60,000 nucleotides of DNA from Liolophura sinensis. Taxonomy: Eukaryota; Mollusca; Polyplacophora; Chitonida; Chitonidae. Positions 35,115 through 58,942 of the stretch are shown piece after piece (positions within the stretch are counted from its first letter, which is position 1; every line of letters starts with the position of its first letter). Under the pieces are notes generated by a model that worked only from the letters and a program-made list of their open reading frames with translations, did no database searches and was not told the origin of the DNA. Location of the stretch: assembly GCF_032854445.1 (NCBI RefSeq), contig NC_088304.1, positions 1,428,001 to 1,488,000 on the forward strand, in the 5' to 3' direction. Both the position numbers and the translations under genes were made by a program.

Positions 35115-35273
35115 AGAGGTACCATCGTTCACCATGCAAAGCGTGTCTGCGGGACATGAATCAGTTCTTATAATCAATATGATTTTTAAAAGAGAAACAG
35201 CATGAATTTAATACGATCTGTAAGTTCATCAACACCTCCACAACACATTGACATCTGGTCAGTTCTGGTAAGG

Positions 35274-49145
<13,872 letters not shown>

Positions 49146-49194
49146 TTATGGTATAAAAACAGAATGCAAATCTTATGACTACTGAATAGAAACC

Positions 49195-49201
49195 ATTATA
49201 T
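49195..49201 (-). promoter_or_regulatory. Possible TATA box of the GH1 gene
   Basis: The minus strand reads 'CTATATAATGG' about 75 bp before the ATG. This would allow a start site near 49165 and a 5' UTR of about 45 nt. It was found by eye only; no initiator was identified. Confidence 0.3.
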
Positions 49202-49309
49202 AGGCCTACATTCCATATACATCGGTTAATTTAAAAACAGACAATTACACACGTTTCTACGCCATGTTAAATATCTTGAGAATGTCCCTAAAATATATTT
49301 CTCCAGGAG

Positions 49310-49605
49310 GTGTTTCAGGTATCTGGAGAAGGGTGGTCATTTGTAAGGTACCTGGAGAAGGACAGTGGTTTGTCAGGTACCTGGAGAAGGGCCGTGGTTT
49401 GTCAGGTACCTGGAGAAGGGCTGTGGTTTGATCCGGGGATTCTGACTGCCTTGACTTGTAAACCTCACGATCATCATATAAGTTCAAAAATTTTGAATGT
49501 GTCAGTGGGGTTACGTGGTTAGTTATCACATATTCTGTGTAGTTAGTTATCACATATTCTATATGGTTAATTATCGCATAGTACATGTGGTTAGTTATCA
49601 CATAT
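49310..49605. repeat. Two short tandem arrays (29 bp and 27 bp)
   Basis: 49310-49440 has four to five copies of 'ctggagaagggcagtggttt' with 'gtcaggtac'. 49510-49605 has about four copies around 'agttatcacatattct'. Both lie just upstream of the GH1 start. Confidence 0.85.
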
Positions 49606-49797
49606 TAAGCGTTTAAGTTTAAGTTGTGATGTTTTTACATAAGAAAACGCCTAATGCAATATAGTACAGTGATAGAATACAACATCCATATAACTGTAAC
49701 CAACCACACGTGAGAAACCACACGTCTCGCGTGATTACATACGACCGTTGTGAGATGGTTGTAAGTTTACTTGAGCAAATAATTATATTATAACCCA

Positions 49798-49915
49798 TGT
49801 AGATATTGATTGCAGTAGATATTGAGTGCAGTAGATATTGATTGCAGTAGATATTGAGTGCAGTAGATATTGATTGCAGTAGATATTGAGTGCAGTAGAT
49901 ATTGATTGCAGTGCA
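49798..49915. repeat. 16-bp repeat in alternating pairs
   Basis: 'agatattgattgcagt' and 'agatattgagtgcagt' alternate strictly, so the true period is 32 bp. Confidence 0.92.
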
Positions 49916-50261
49916 GTTTTGGAAAAATATAGAATAATATGTATAAACAGTCCACTTTTGCCTCGCGATAGAAAACAAATTGGTCTATGAAAAAGACAGA
50001 CAAAATAGCCAGAAAAAAATCAGCATTAAGGGTAAGTAATTGGATAAAAACATAAATTAACATGTTGTAATGTCTCCAAGACATCTCTCTATTATATATG
50101 GTGTGTAATAAATAAACAAATAAATAAACATACCTGGTTTACATAGCTGTTCACGTATATATCACAGTAAGTAAACAAAGAAAGAAAATAAAGAAATATG
50201 TATGTAACATCGTTTAAGACCTGTATGTATAAGTCATATATAGTTGTACTATTAGGCTACT

Positions 50262-50786
50262 ACGATTGATATGCGCTGTACTACACCTTGTTGTAATCCA
50301 GCAGATTGATATGCGCTGTACTACACCTTGTTGTAATCAGACAGATTGATATGCGCTGTACTACACCTTGTTGTACTCAGACAGATTGATATGCGCTGTA
50401 CTACACCTTGTTGTAATCCGGCAGATTGATATGCGCTGTACTACACCTTGTTGTAATCCAGCAGATTGATATGCGCTGTACTACACCTTGTTGTAATCAG
50501 ACAGATTGATATGCGCTGTACTACACCTTGTTGTACTCAGACAGATTGATATGCGCTGTACTACACCTTGTTGTAATCCGGCAGATTGATATGCGCTGTA
50601 CTACACCTTGTTGTAATCCGGCAGATTGATATGCGCTGTACTACACCTTGTTGTAATCAGACAGATTGATATCGCTGTACTACACCTTGTTGTAATCCGG
50701 CAGATTGATATGCGCTGTACTACACCTTGTTGTAATCCGGCAAATTGATATGCGCTGTACTACACCTTGTTGTAATCCGGCAGATT
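50262..50786. repeat. 40-bp minisatellite, 13 copies, very uniform
   Basis: The unit is 'agattgatatgcgctgtact' then 'acaccttgttgtaatccggc'. Variation is almost confined to the last ten bases (ccagc, cagac, ccggc), in a repeating order. It lies upstream of the GH1 gene. Confidence 0.95.
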
Positions 50787-51850
50787 TGCAATGTTACGGT
50801 TTCCTTTCTCGCGGGCGATGTGTGGCAGCGCTGCTGTAACATGACTTAGACTACATGATACCGCACCGTGGAGATTTAAAGAGCTTATAGTTAAATGTTA
50901 CCCGACTTATGGATCTAGTGGACCTCCTCAGTGGAAGTAAATGATGAACGCCGACTCAAGTCTCGAGGACATGCAGGAAATACCTGCAAGCAGGAATTTA
51001 TTAAATTAAATAAAACCTTAGGTTAAGCATCCCGTACACTATGTCGGTCGGTTGGTGCGTGTGTAGACGGGTCCATAATTAACAACTTGACCAAATGTAA
51101 TAACAATATATCTCTGTTGATCTTCCATACTTATGATACTGTGCTTTATGTCATAACAGTATGGCACTATCGATGCTCCATTGTTTACATTACGGCTCGA
51201 ATACTACATGATCGCTTGACTGTTTTTACATGGGCGAATTGCCGTTACCTTAATAAACGCTGTGGTGTTACACGAACAGATTTTCGGTGCGTTTGTCACC
51301 ACTAGTCTTCCGTAGTTACAGATAAAGTATTCCTTGAATACACTTATTCTTGACGTTTATCATATCAAATAACTGTCCACATGACATCAGAGAACGTGTT
51401 TAAATTCGTGAAACAATAACCTAGAACTCCAGAAATGTGTTCAAAACGGGCTACCACACATTTAAACAGCACGACTAGGCTGGAATGAATACAACAAAAT
51501 CACACAGCTACATTTCCGTGTGCTAATTGCAGGAAAACATTATTTTTTTACCCAATTAAATTTTCAAATAATCAAGTCTTCACATTTACTTTAGTACTGT
51601 ATGTTTTCTCACCTAAATCTGTCAGATTTTCACTTTCGTCCCGCCAAATAAGTGTCGTCTAGACATTTCGATTATAAGACCTAATACACAAAGTCTACCG
51701 AATTACTTCACAAATATCTGCTAACTCGACATATGATATGTATCGAGGATAAATCTCTCGTCTTCAGAAAAATCACTTGGTGACCAGTGAAGTAATTTTT
51801 AGGGCTGTAACCATTAATATAAGATATGGACGCATTTAATATTTCACGAT
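50787..51850. other. Intergenic, no gene recognised
   Basis: No SINE, array or exon was seen between the 40-bp array and the retroelement end. If the gypsy element had a 3' LTR it could begin here, but no matching second LTR was found. Confidence 0.35.
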
Positions 51851-52040
51851 CGCATTAAGGATTAGTAGGTCTGCGGGTATTCCTTTATCCTTCCATATTC
51901 CTCATACGTAAGTCGCATTAAGGATTAGTAGGTCTGCGGGTATTCCTTTATCCTTCCATATTCCTCATACGTAAGTCGCATTAAGGATTAGTAGGTCTGC
52001 GGGTATTCCTTTATCCTTCCATATTCCTCATCCGTAAGTC
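51851..52040 (-). repeat. 63-bp direct repeat, three copies, at the end of pol
   Basis: The unit includes 'gcattaaggattagtaggtc' and 'cctttatccttccatattcc'. The rightmost copy encodes the apparent last residues of pol (RLTDEEYGRIKEYPQTY, stop at 51988-51990). Confidence 0.9.
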
Positions 52041-52380
52041 GCATGGGAGCTCTTCTGATTCTCGTTGGCCTCGTGTGATCGACATCTTCATCATGATCAG
52101 TGCAAATATCTTACTCTTCTGGATAGACTTCCGCACCCCCAGGGTCTGTGTCCTGTCTGACGGAAGTTGATTCCACCGGAACAAATGGATTGTACTGAGG
52201 GTTGAGAAGAGTTGAAGATGATGGAGTCACGAATGGCAGGAAATCAAGATTATCCTCTTCACCCGACGTCTGGTTACTGACTGGTACAGATTCTCGACGA
52301 GATTCTCTGTCCTGTCTTTTGCGTTTGGTATCACTGGACGTAAGTGGCTGTTCAACAGGGTCACAACTCATGAACAAGTT
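51988..52380 (-). pseudogene. C-terminal part of gypsy pol
   Basis: The frame from about 52377 reads MSCDPVEQPL, then a polar Ser/Asp/Arg-rich tail to a TAA at 52111. After that stop the same frame continues (DHDEDVDHTRPTRIRRAPM) to the stop at 51988. So one nonsense codon separates the old C-terminus from the rest. This region in gypsy relatives follows the integrase and has no enzymatic role. Confidence 0.7.
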
Positions 52381-53010
52381 TCTTTGGACACGTGCAGGAC
52401 CCTTGCCATTCTTTGGTCTGACACCTGTTGTACATCTTTAACTATACGACCGACAGGACTGTCCTTGTCGATCTGTTTCTCCACTACGTGTATTGTATCC
52501 TCCCGAAAGTTCCCCTGTTCGCCCTCGTTCCGACAGGTTGCTTACGAGAGCACTGTTGGGATGAAGACCGTATGTCTGACTGCTGCCTCCCTAAACACTT
52601 CTTCCATACCTTCTCTCCAGCCGGCAAAGTATGCAAGATTACGACTCTCCTATTTGTTCTGTGTTGAAGAGCATGACTACTGGAAGACTACATGATCTTC
52701 CGAACACCAAGAAGATCGATGTGTAGGCGGTAGCTTCATGTCTCATGCAAGGTAGGCATGGGTCATCTTATTCAGATGTAAATTCCATGATGATTTGTTT
52801 GCCTCGGGCAAGATTCTCAGCATCTCCAGAAGAGATCCTTTATATTGCTCGACTTGACCTTTCTCCTAAGACGACAGCGTGTCGTCCTAGACCGGGCAAT
52901 GCCACAACACTGTTGGAGGCAGTGTAAGAACTGTTTCATAAATTCACCACGCTGGTTGTGGTGAATTCGGCTGGGAATCCGAGGCGGAGTACGTAATCAT
53001 TGAAAAGACG
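52381..53010 (-). pseudogene. Gypsy integrase remnant
   Basis: Pieces in shifting frames match the second half of a Ty3/gypsy integrase: FNDYVLRLGFPAEF of the core, MRHEATAY with FLVFGRS, LFNTEQIGES, and a C-terminal NLSERG segment. The HHCC finger and first catalytic aspartate would lie where the 35-bp array now is. It cannot make an active enzyme. Confidence 0.75.
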
Positions 53011-53024
53011 GTCAGCTGCTATAG

Positions 53025-54430
53025 AAACCATCCCTCATGCGTTTAGTGTGGCCAGTAGACACCATCCCTCACTACGTATAGTGTGGCCAGTAGAAACCAT
53101 CCCTCATGCGTTTAGTGTGGCCAGTAAAAACCATCCCTCATGCGTTTAGTGTGGCCAGTAGAAACCATCCCTCACTGCGCTTAGTGTGGCCAGTAGACAC
53201 CATCCCTCACTACGTATAGTGTGGCCAGTAGAAACCATCCCTCATGCGTTTAGTGTGGCCAGTAGAAACCATCCCTCATGCGTTTAGTGTGGCCAGAAGA
53301 AACCATCCCTCACTGCGTTTAGTGTGGCCAGTAGACACCATCCCTCACTACCTATAGTGTAGTCAGTAGAAACCATCCCTCACTACCTTTAGTGTGGCCA
53401 GTAGAAACGACCCCTCACTACGTTTAGTGTGGCCAGTAGAAACCATCCCTCACTACGTTTAGTGTGGCCAGTAGAAACGACCCCTCACTACGTTTAGTGT
53501 GGCCAGTAGAAACCATCCCTCACTACGTTTAGTGTGGCCAGTAGAAACCATCCCTCACTACGTTTAGTGTGGCCAGTAGAATCCATCCCTCACTACATTT
53601 ATTGTGGCCAGTAGAAACCATCCCTCATGCGTTTAGTGTGGGCAGTAGAAACGACTCCTCACTACGTTTAGTGTGGCCAGTAGAAACCATCCCTCACTAC
53701 GTTTAGTGTGGCCAGTAGAAACCATCCCTCACTACGTTTAGTGTGGCCAGTAGAAACGACTCCTCACTACGTTTAGAAACTATCCCTCACTACGTTTAGT
53801 GTAGCCAGAAGAAACCATCTCTCACTACGTTTAGTGTTGCCAGTAGAAACCATCCCTCACTACGTATAGTGTGGCCAGTAGAAACCATCCCTCACTACGT
53901 TTAGTGTGGCCAGTAGAAACGACCCCTCACTACGTATAGTGTGGCCAGTAGAAACCATCTCTCACTACGCATAATGTGGCCAGTAGAAACGACCCCTCAC
54001 TACGTTTATTGTGGCCAGTAAAAACCATCTCTCACTACGTATAGTGTGGCCAGTAGAAACCATCCCTCACTACGTTTAGTGTGGCCAGTAGAAACCATCT
54101 CTCACTACGTATAGTGTGGCCAGTAGAACCATCCCTCACTACGTTTAGTGTGGCCAGTAGAAACGACCCCTCACTACGTTTAGTGTGGCCAGTAGAAACT
54201 ATCCCTCACTACGTTTAGTGTGGCCAGTAGAAACCATCTCTCACTGCGTTTAGTGTGGCCAGAAGAAACCATCCCTCACTACGTTTATTGTGGCCAGTAG
54301 AAACCATACCTCACTACGTTTAGTGTGGCCAGTAGAAACGACCCCTCACTACGTATAGTGTGGCCAGTAGAAACGACCCCTCACTACGTATAGTGTGGCC
54401 AGTAGAAACGACCCTTCATTACGTTTAGTG
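53025..54430 (-). repeat. 35-bp array, about 40 copies, within the integrase region
   Basis: The plus-strand unit is 'cactacgtttagtgtggcca' then 'gtagaaaccatccct', with variants (cgacccc, catctct, tatagt). Read on the minus strand one frame gives VRDGFYWPH, like the FYWP motif just after the integrase zinc finger in Ty3/gypsy elements. The period is not a multiple of three, so the frame changes each unit. Confidence 0.92.
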
Positions 54431-54446
54431 TACGCTTACAGATCCT

Positions 54447-54995
54447 TTACACCAGGAGAGTATACCATCTATCGATCGCAGTTTTTGTGGTTGCAGTTAG
54501 GTTGTCGCTCATCCGTAGACATGCACTTCCTACGTTGTAGTGTTGGGCACCTGGGATAAGGGCACTGACGTCATCTTGGTTGTGCCCCTCTCTGCATCTT
54601 GACATCATTTGCGACATTGGCATCCGAGATAATTTATCGGCGTCGCCATTCGCTCTGCCTGGTCGATACTCGATTGTGAAGTTGAAGTCAGCGAGCTTAG
54701 CTATCCACTTCATCCTGGTTGCGTCGAGTCTGGCAGTACTTAGAACGTACGTCAGTGGATTGTTGTCGCTGTACACACAGAAACTTGGGGCATAATACAG
54801 ATAATCGCGAAAGCGGTATGTTATAGCCCACTTGAGTGCTAAGAATCCCAACTTTCCCTAGTGAAAGTAGTAATTCTTTTCAGACGGACTTAAAGTTTTG
54901 GAGCCATGCCAGATTACCCTAAGTTTCCCCATCATCCTGCTTCTGATATAAAACAGCCCCTAACAGTTCACAAGACGCATCTGTATGGAATATAA
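54447..54995 (-). pseudogene. Gypsy RNase H domain
   Basis: The longest intact piece (54851-54447) reads FLALKWAITYRFRDYLYYAP, YSDNNPLTYVL and KLADFNFTIEYRPG then NGDADKLSR, which are standard Ty3/gypsy RNase H motifs. Upstream, TDASCELLGAVLYQ is visible at about 54990-54950 before a frame break and stop near 54860. In the family this domain degrades the RNA strand during reverse transcription. Confidence 0.88.
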
Positions 54996-55058
54996 ATGGC
55001 TTCTCAAAGCTTACGTAAGCCATGACTTCTCCTTGTGTCAGAATGCCAACTAACAACT

Positions 55059-55750
55059 CTAACGTTTCCCTGTGTTCGAAAGTCCATTTTGCTGGGGTGT
55101 TAGAGAGTGCTTGTCCAGCTTTAGTTCAGCGAACACGCTTGTGCGCAGAATTCCTTTTCTTGTGGTTTCGGAGGCGCTTGTCTGTGGTACCTTTGACAAA
55201 TCATTGATTATCTTTGCTTTGTAGTTTAGAATGTATATTCGGTAGTAGCCGGGAAAACCCATCAAACGGCTCACATCACCCACAGTCTTTGGCAATTTGT
55301 CCTTCAATTCCACAACTGCCTTTATGTCTTCTGGATGTTGACCTCTCTTTCACAGAAACTGCCTTTTGAGGCTTTAAGTCGACTTGCTTGAGTCGACAAA
55401 ACCATCTTCACGTCCTTCAGATGCTGCTCAAAGGTCGGGCTGTAAACAATTACATCATCAATGTGTGGCAGACAAATTCTGTCTCGCAGGTTTCCCAAAC
55501 GCTCGTTCATGTGACGTGAGGAGGCTCCTTTCTCACTCGTTGTCAGATGTCGACTGCTCTGTTTGACGAAGCCTCGATGATAGGCTTTGCCCTGGTTCAA
55601 GACAGCAAACCATGCGCTACGGGCTAAAGATTCAAGGGCATCCTGGATCCGGTATAGATTGCCGGCAGTCGATGCAGAGGCGTAAGTCCCCCGTTCTTTC
55701 GTACAAAAATCATTGGCAAAAAGTAATTGGACCTGCTCTAGGTTATCCAC
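55059..55750 (-). pseudogene. Gypsy reverse transcriptase, broken
   Basis: Two frame segments are seen. 55750-55322 has IQDALESLARSAWFAVL, QGKAYHRGFVKQSSRHL, LPHIDDVIVYSPTF and LKDVKMVL. 55313-55059 has DVSRLMGFPGYYRIYI, the thumb/connection region. The catalytic box reads HIDD instead of the family's usual YLDD or YVDD, and the first Asp-containing motif is damaged. The enzyme is judged dead. Confidence 0.88.
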
Positions 55751-56059
55751 CCTTTCTAGATCAGGTTCTGCTAGTAATCTTTACCTTTCTGGTATAATGG
55801 GCACGTTATGGAGCAGTATGTTTTCTGCACAGGTTCCACGTCCGTAGTTTGATATCCATCTCAAGTCCATATAGACAGCCGATGTTGTTGTTCGTCTTGG
55901 TGAGAACATCTGAGTCCTCATGGAGCATGTGCAGCACTTTTTGCCTCTGTTCTTCATTTAGATCAGTGCTTGACAGATCAAGCTAAGCTGTTTGAGACGT
56001 AGTGATAGACGTCTATCACTACATTCAAAATACCAATTTCCTTACGTCCCAAAAACGAG

Positions 56060-56403
56060 TGAGTGGGTGAGTGCTTAAGGTTTGACGTCGCCCTTAACAA
56101 TTTTTCAGTCATATGACGACGAAGGAGCGCATGTAATGTGCCCCCTTTGTTGCAGGACAGATTTCCACCGCTCTTTTATTTAGTGCTGCTTCACTGAGAC
56201 GACTTACCGAAGGCAAGAAAGCCGTCCCACCCAAGCCATTATACTGATACGGGTCAACCAGCTGTTGCACTATCCCCTTAATGCTGAACGCCAACCGAGG
56301 AAGTAGCAACTTCCTCTTTTAGGTGTTAGGTTCCGACCCAGGGCGGACCCTGGATCTACCGCTCTCGAAAAGGAGGCTCTACCAACTGAACTATCGGGGC
56401 CGG
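56060..56403 (-). mobile_element. Family B SINE, full length, reference copy
   Basis: The minus strand starts 'ggccccgatagttcagttgg' with a good box A and tRNA-like arms, and has the box B region around 'ggtcggaacc'. It runs through 'gaccctggatctaccgctct' (plus reading) and ends in gacgtcaaacc and actcac. Imperfect 13-bp direct repeats (tccyaaaa..cgag) at about 56047-56059 and just beyond 56403 look like a target duplication. It interrupts the pol leader of the gypsy element. Confidence 0.88.
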
Positions 56404-56902
56404 TTCCTAAAATCGAGATGTCATGGTTGGTCTTGTCCTTGAAAACTACATCCACTTTACGGTGCTTGCGAAGTTCAACAGACTTCTCAGGCACGTCTAC
56501 TCCTTAAGGTAGTCGTGAAATGTCTGACGGCTCTAGGTGAAGAGTTATAACTTTCTGTGCATTCCCCAGGAAGGATATTGCAGGATTCCATCGATATGCT
56601 TTTAGCAGGTATGTTTAATATCTTTCTTGGGTTTCTCATAATACATGGTATGTCTCTGTCTTCAGTATTGATCAAACTGGCCACACATTTGGTTTCTGGT
56701 CCTCAGAGAGGGCGTGTTTGATCAGATTCACCGTGGTCTCCGCCTCCCCAATCAGTTTTTCAGTTTTACCCAAACTCCCTTGTGGTACGAATATTGCTGG
56801 TTGTAGTTCATACTGTACAGCTGACCCTAGTTTCTCTGGTTGTTGTTCATACTTTCGCCTTCCTACCCCGTGGAGACTGGCACCGTTTATATCCAGCTGC
56901 AA
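56404..56902 (-). pseudogene. Gypsy gag-pol linker / protease region
   Basis: Frames at 56902-56672 (EQQPEKLGSAVQ, then IFVPQGSLGKTEKLIGEAET), 56684-56487 (SLINTEDRDIPCIMRNPRKI, IPAKSISMES) and 56494 to about 56410 (ELRKHRKVDVVFKDKTNHD) fit the stretch between gag and reverse transcriptase. The protease active site is not clearly seen. EQQPEKL is also present on the far side of the 100-bp array. Confidence 0.6.
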
Positions 56903-58250
56903 CTGTTCCCCTCTGTACAGCTGACCTTAGTTTCTCAGGTTGTTGTTCATACTTTCGCCTTCCTACCCCGTGGAGACTGGCACCGTTTATATCCAGCTGC
57001 ACCTAGTCCCCTCTGTACAGCTGGCCCTAGTTTCTCAGGTTGTTGTTCATACTTTCGCCTTCCTACCCCGTGGAGACTGGCACCGTTTATATCCAGCTGC
57101 ACCTAGTCCCCTCTGTACAGCTGACCTTAGTTTCTCAGGTTGTTGTTCATACTTTCGCCTCCCTACCCCACGGAGACTGGCACCGTTTATATCCAGCTGC
57201 ACCTAGTCCCCTCTGTACAGCTGGCCCTAGTTTCTCAGGTTGTTGTTCATACTTTCGCCTTCCTATCCCGTGGAGACTGGCACCGTTTATATCCAACTAC
57301 ACCTAGTCCCCTCTGTACAGCTGGCCCTAGTTTCTCGGGTTGTTGTTCATACTTTCGCCTTCCTACCCCGTGGAGACTGGCACCGTTTATATCCAGCTGC
57401 ACCTATTCCCCTCTGTACAGCTGGCCCTAGTTTCTCAGGTTGTTGTTCATACTTTCGCCTCCCTACCCCGTGGAGACTGGCACCGTTTATATCCAACTAC
57501 ACCTAGTCCCCTCTGTACAGCTGGCCCTAGTTTCTCAGGTTGTTGTTCATACTTTCGCCTTCCTACCCCACGGAGACTGGCACCGTTTATATCCAGCTGC
57601 ACCTAGTCCCCTCTGTACAGCTGACCTTAGTTTCTCAGGTTGTTGTTCATACTTTCGCCTTCCTACCCCGTGGAGACTGGCACCGTTTATATCCAGCTGC
57701 ACCTAGTCCCCTCTGTACAGCTGGCCCTAGTTTCTCAGGTTGTTGTTCATACTTTCGCCTTCCTACCCCGTGGAGATTGGCACCGTTTATATCCAGCTGC
57801 ACCTAGTCCCCTCTGTACAGCTGGCCCTAGTTTCTCAGGTTGTTGTTCATACTTTCGCCTTCCCACCCCACGGAGACTGGCACCGTTTATATCCAGCTGC
57901 ACCTAGTCCCCTCTGTACAGCTGGCCCTAGTTTCTCAGGTTGTTGTTCATACTTTCGCCTTCCTACCCCGTGGAGACTGCCACCGTTTATATCCAGCTGC
58001 AACTGTTCCGCTCTGTACAGCTGGCCCTAGTTTCTCAGGTTGTTGTTCATACTTTCGCCTTCCTACCCCGTGGAGATTGGCACCGTTTATATCCAGCTGC
58101 ACCTAGTCCCCTCTGTACAGCTGGCCCTAGTTTCTCAGGTTGTTGTTCATACTTTCGCCTTCCTACCCCGTGGAGACTGGCAACGTTTATATCTAGCTGC
58201 AACTGTTCCGCTCTGTACAGCTGACCTTAGTTTCTCAGGTTGTTGTTCAC
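56805..58250 (-). repeat. 100-bp array, about 14 copies, inside gypsy gag
   Basis: Each unit contains 'gttgttcatactttcgcctt', 'ccccgtggagactggcaccg' and 'ctctgtacagctggccctag' (plus reading), at exact 100-bp spacing. On the minus strand the unit encodes gag-like pieces (EQQPEKL, YKRCQSPRGRKAKV) that continue into intact gag at the right edge. Because 100 is not a multiple of three, staggered 88-codon frames appear on the plus strand; they are artefacts. Confidence 0.95.
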
Positions 58251-58254
58251 AGGA

Positions 58255-58887
58255 TTCTGTTGCTTCTACGGTCCTGCAGCCTGTCGACCCATGTTTTTTA
58301 CTTCCACACCGAAAGCAATGGTCACAGATACTGGCTTCTCTGCACGGTAAACAACCGATTTGGCAATCCCTTTTTTTCTTATCTTGTTGTTTCTTTTTCC
58401 ACTGTGGTTCTCTGTCACCTTGGATCTGATTTGTGGACAAATGAACATTGCTATCCAGGTTGTTGGCTATGGTCTCTACTGCAACTATGACTTCCTGTAA
58501 CTGTGCCGGAGGAGAATCCTGTTTTGCTTCCTCCACCCAGTCCTGTAGACGACATTTCTTTACAGTAAGACTTGATGATCCGCCTGAGTGATCCCAGATC
58601 ACGTGGTGGTTTTGCAAGAGATAATCCTTCAACACTAAGCCAGGGGCAATCGCTCTGATAACCCCTTGAATGATTTCCTTTTCCTTGTATGCCTGATGTA
58701 TCCTCAATTCTGTTTGGCAGGTCAAGCTCAGGAAACTCGATCCTTTGGCCAGCAATTCTGACTTCTTCCCTCCAACTATTAGAGTGAGTGCGAGTGCTTG
58801 GGGTTTAACGTCGTTCCAACTATTAGATAGTGGTAGAACTGTTGAGTTACCAGTGCTATTTTCAGCTGGCATCTCCTTTAATGTCAT
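58255..58887 (-). pseudogene. Gypsy gag with CCHC zinc knuckle
   Basis: The open frame runs through CQTELRIHQAYKEKEIIQGV, IRAIAPGLVLKDYLLQ and an acidic/basic middle to the zinc knuckle CFRCGSKKHGSTGC (C-X2-C-X4-H-X4-C) at about 58314-58273. Gag of Ty3/gypsy elements forms the particle and binds RNA. A 44-bp net insertion (58784-58827) near the start shifts the frame, so the first 30 or so residues of the present frame are not the ancestral ones. The 3' side dissolves into the 100-bp array. Confidence 0.8.
58784..58814 (-). mobile_element. 31-bp family B SINE end with 13-bp target-site duplication
   Basis: The plus strand reads gtgagtgcgag then 'tgcttggggtttaacgtcgt', the complement of the family B 3' terminus. 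TCCAACTATTAGA flanks it at 58771-58783 and 58815-58827. It lies inside gag. Confidence 0.9.
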
Positions 58888-58942
58888 GAGGAACTCTAAA
58901 TGTTCAAAGTGAATTCACTAGTTGAACTGGCGTCAATGAATA

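Larger units (their letters stand above)
51851..58890 (-). mobile_element. Decayed Ty3/gypsy LTR retrotransposon
   Basis: On the minus strand the order is gag with a zinc knuckle (58887 to about 58255), a pol leader/protease region (56902-56487), reverse transcriptase (55750-55059), RNase H (about 54990-54447), integrase remnant (about 53010-52400) and the pol end (to 51988). This order is that of Ty3/gypsy, not Copia. Frameshifts and stops break every part. Three tandem arrays (100, 35 and 63 bp) and a family B SINE sit inside it. No LTR pair was found. A Tc1-like element starts about 55 bp beyond its gag frame. Confidence 0.9.

Noticed and set aside
50262-50786. CRISPR-like array
   Set aside because: There are no spacers: units are directly adjacent, the genome is eukaryotic and no cas genes are present.
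51851-52040. 63-bp triplication as part of an LTR
   Set aside because: It overlaps the apparent end of the pol frame, and no second copy was seen at the gag side; an LTR cannot be claimed.
56335-56403. Possible tRNA gene on the minus strand
   Set aside because: The cloverleaf-like sequence continues directly into the body and tail of a family B SINE, so it is the SINE head.
56840-58429. Ladder of 88-codon frames every 100 bp on the plus strand
   Set aside because: They are the wrong-strand shadow of the 100-bp gag-derived array, each ending where the frame rotates.
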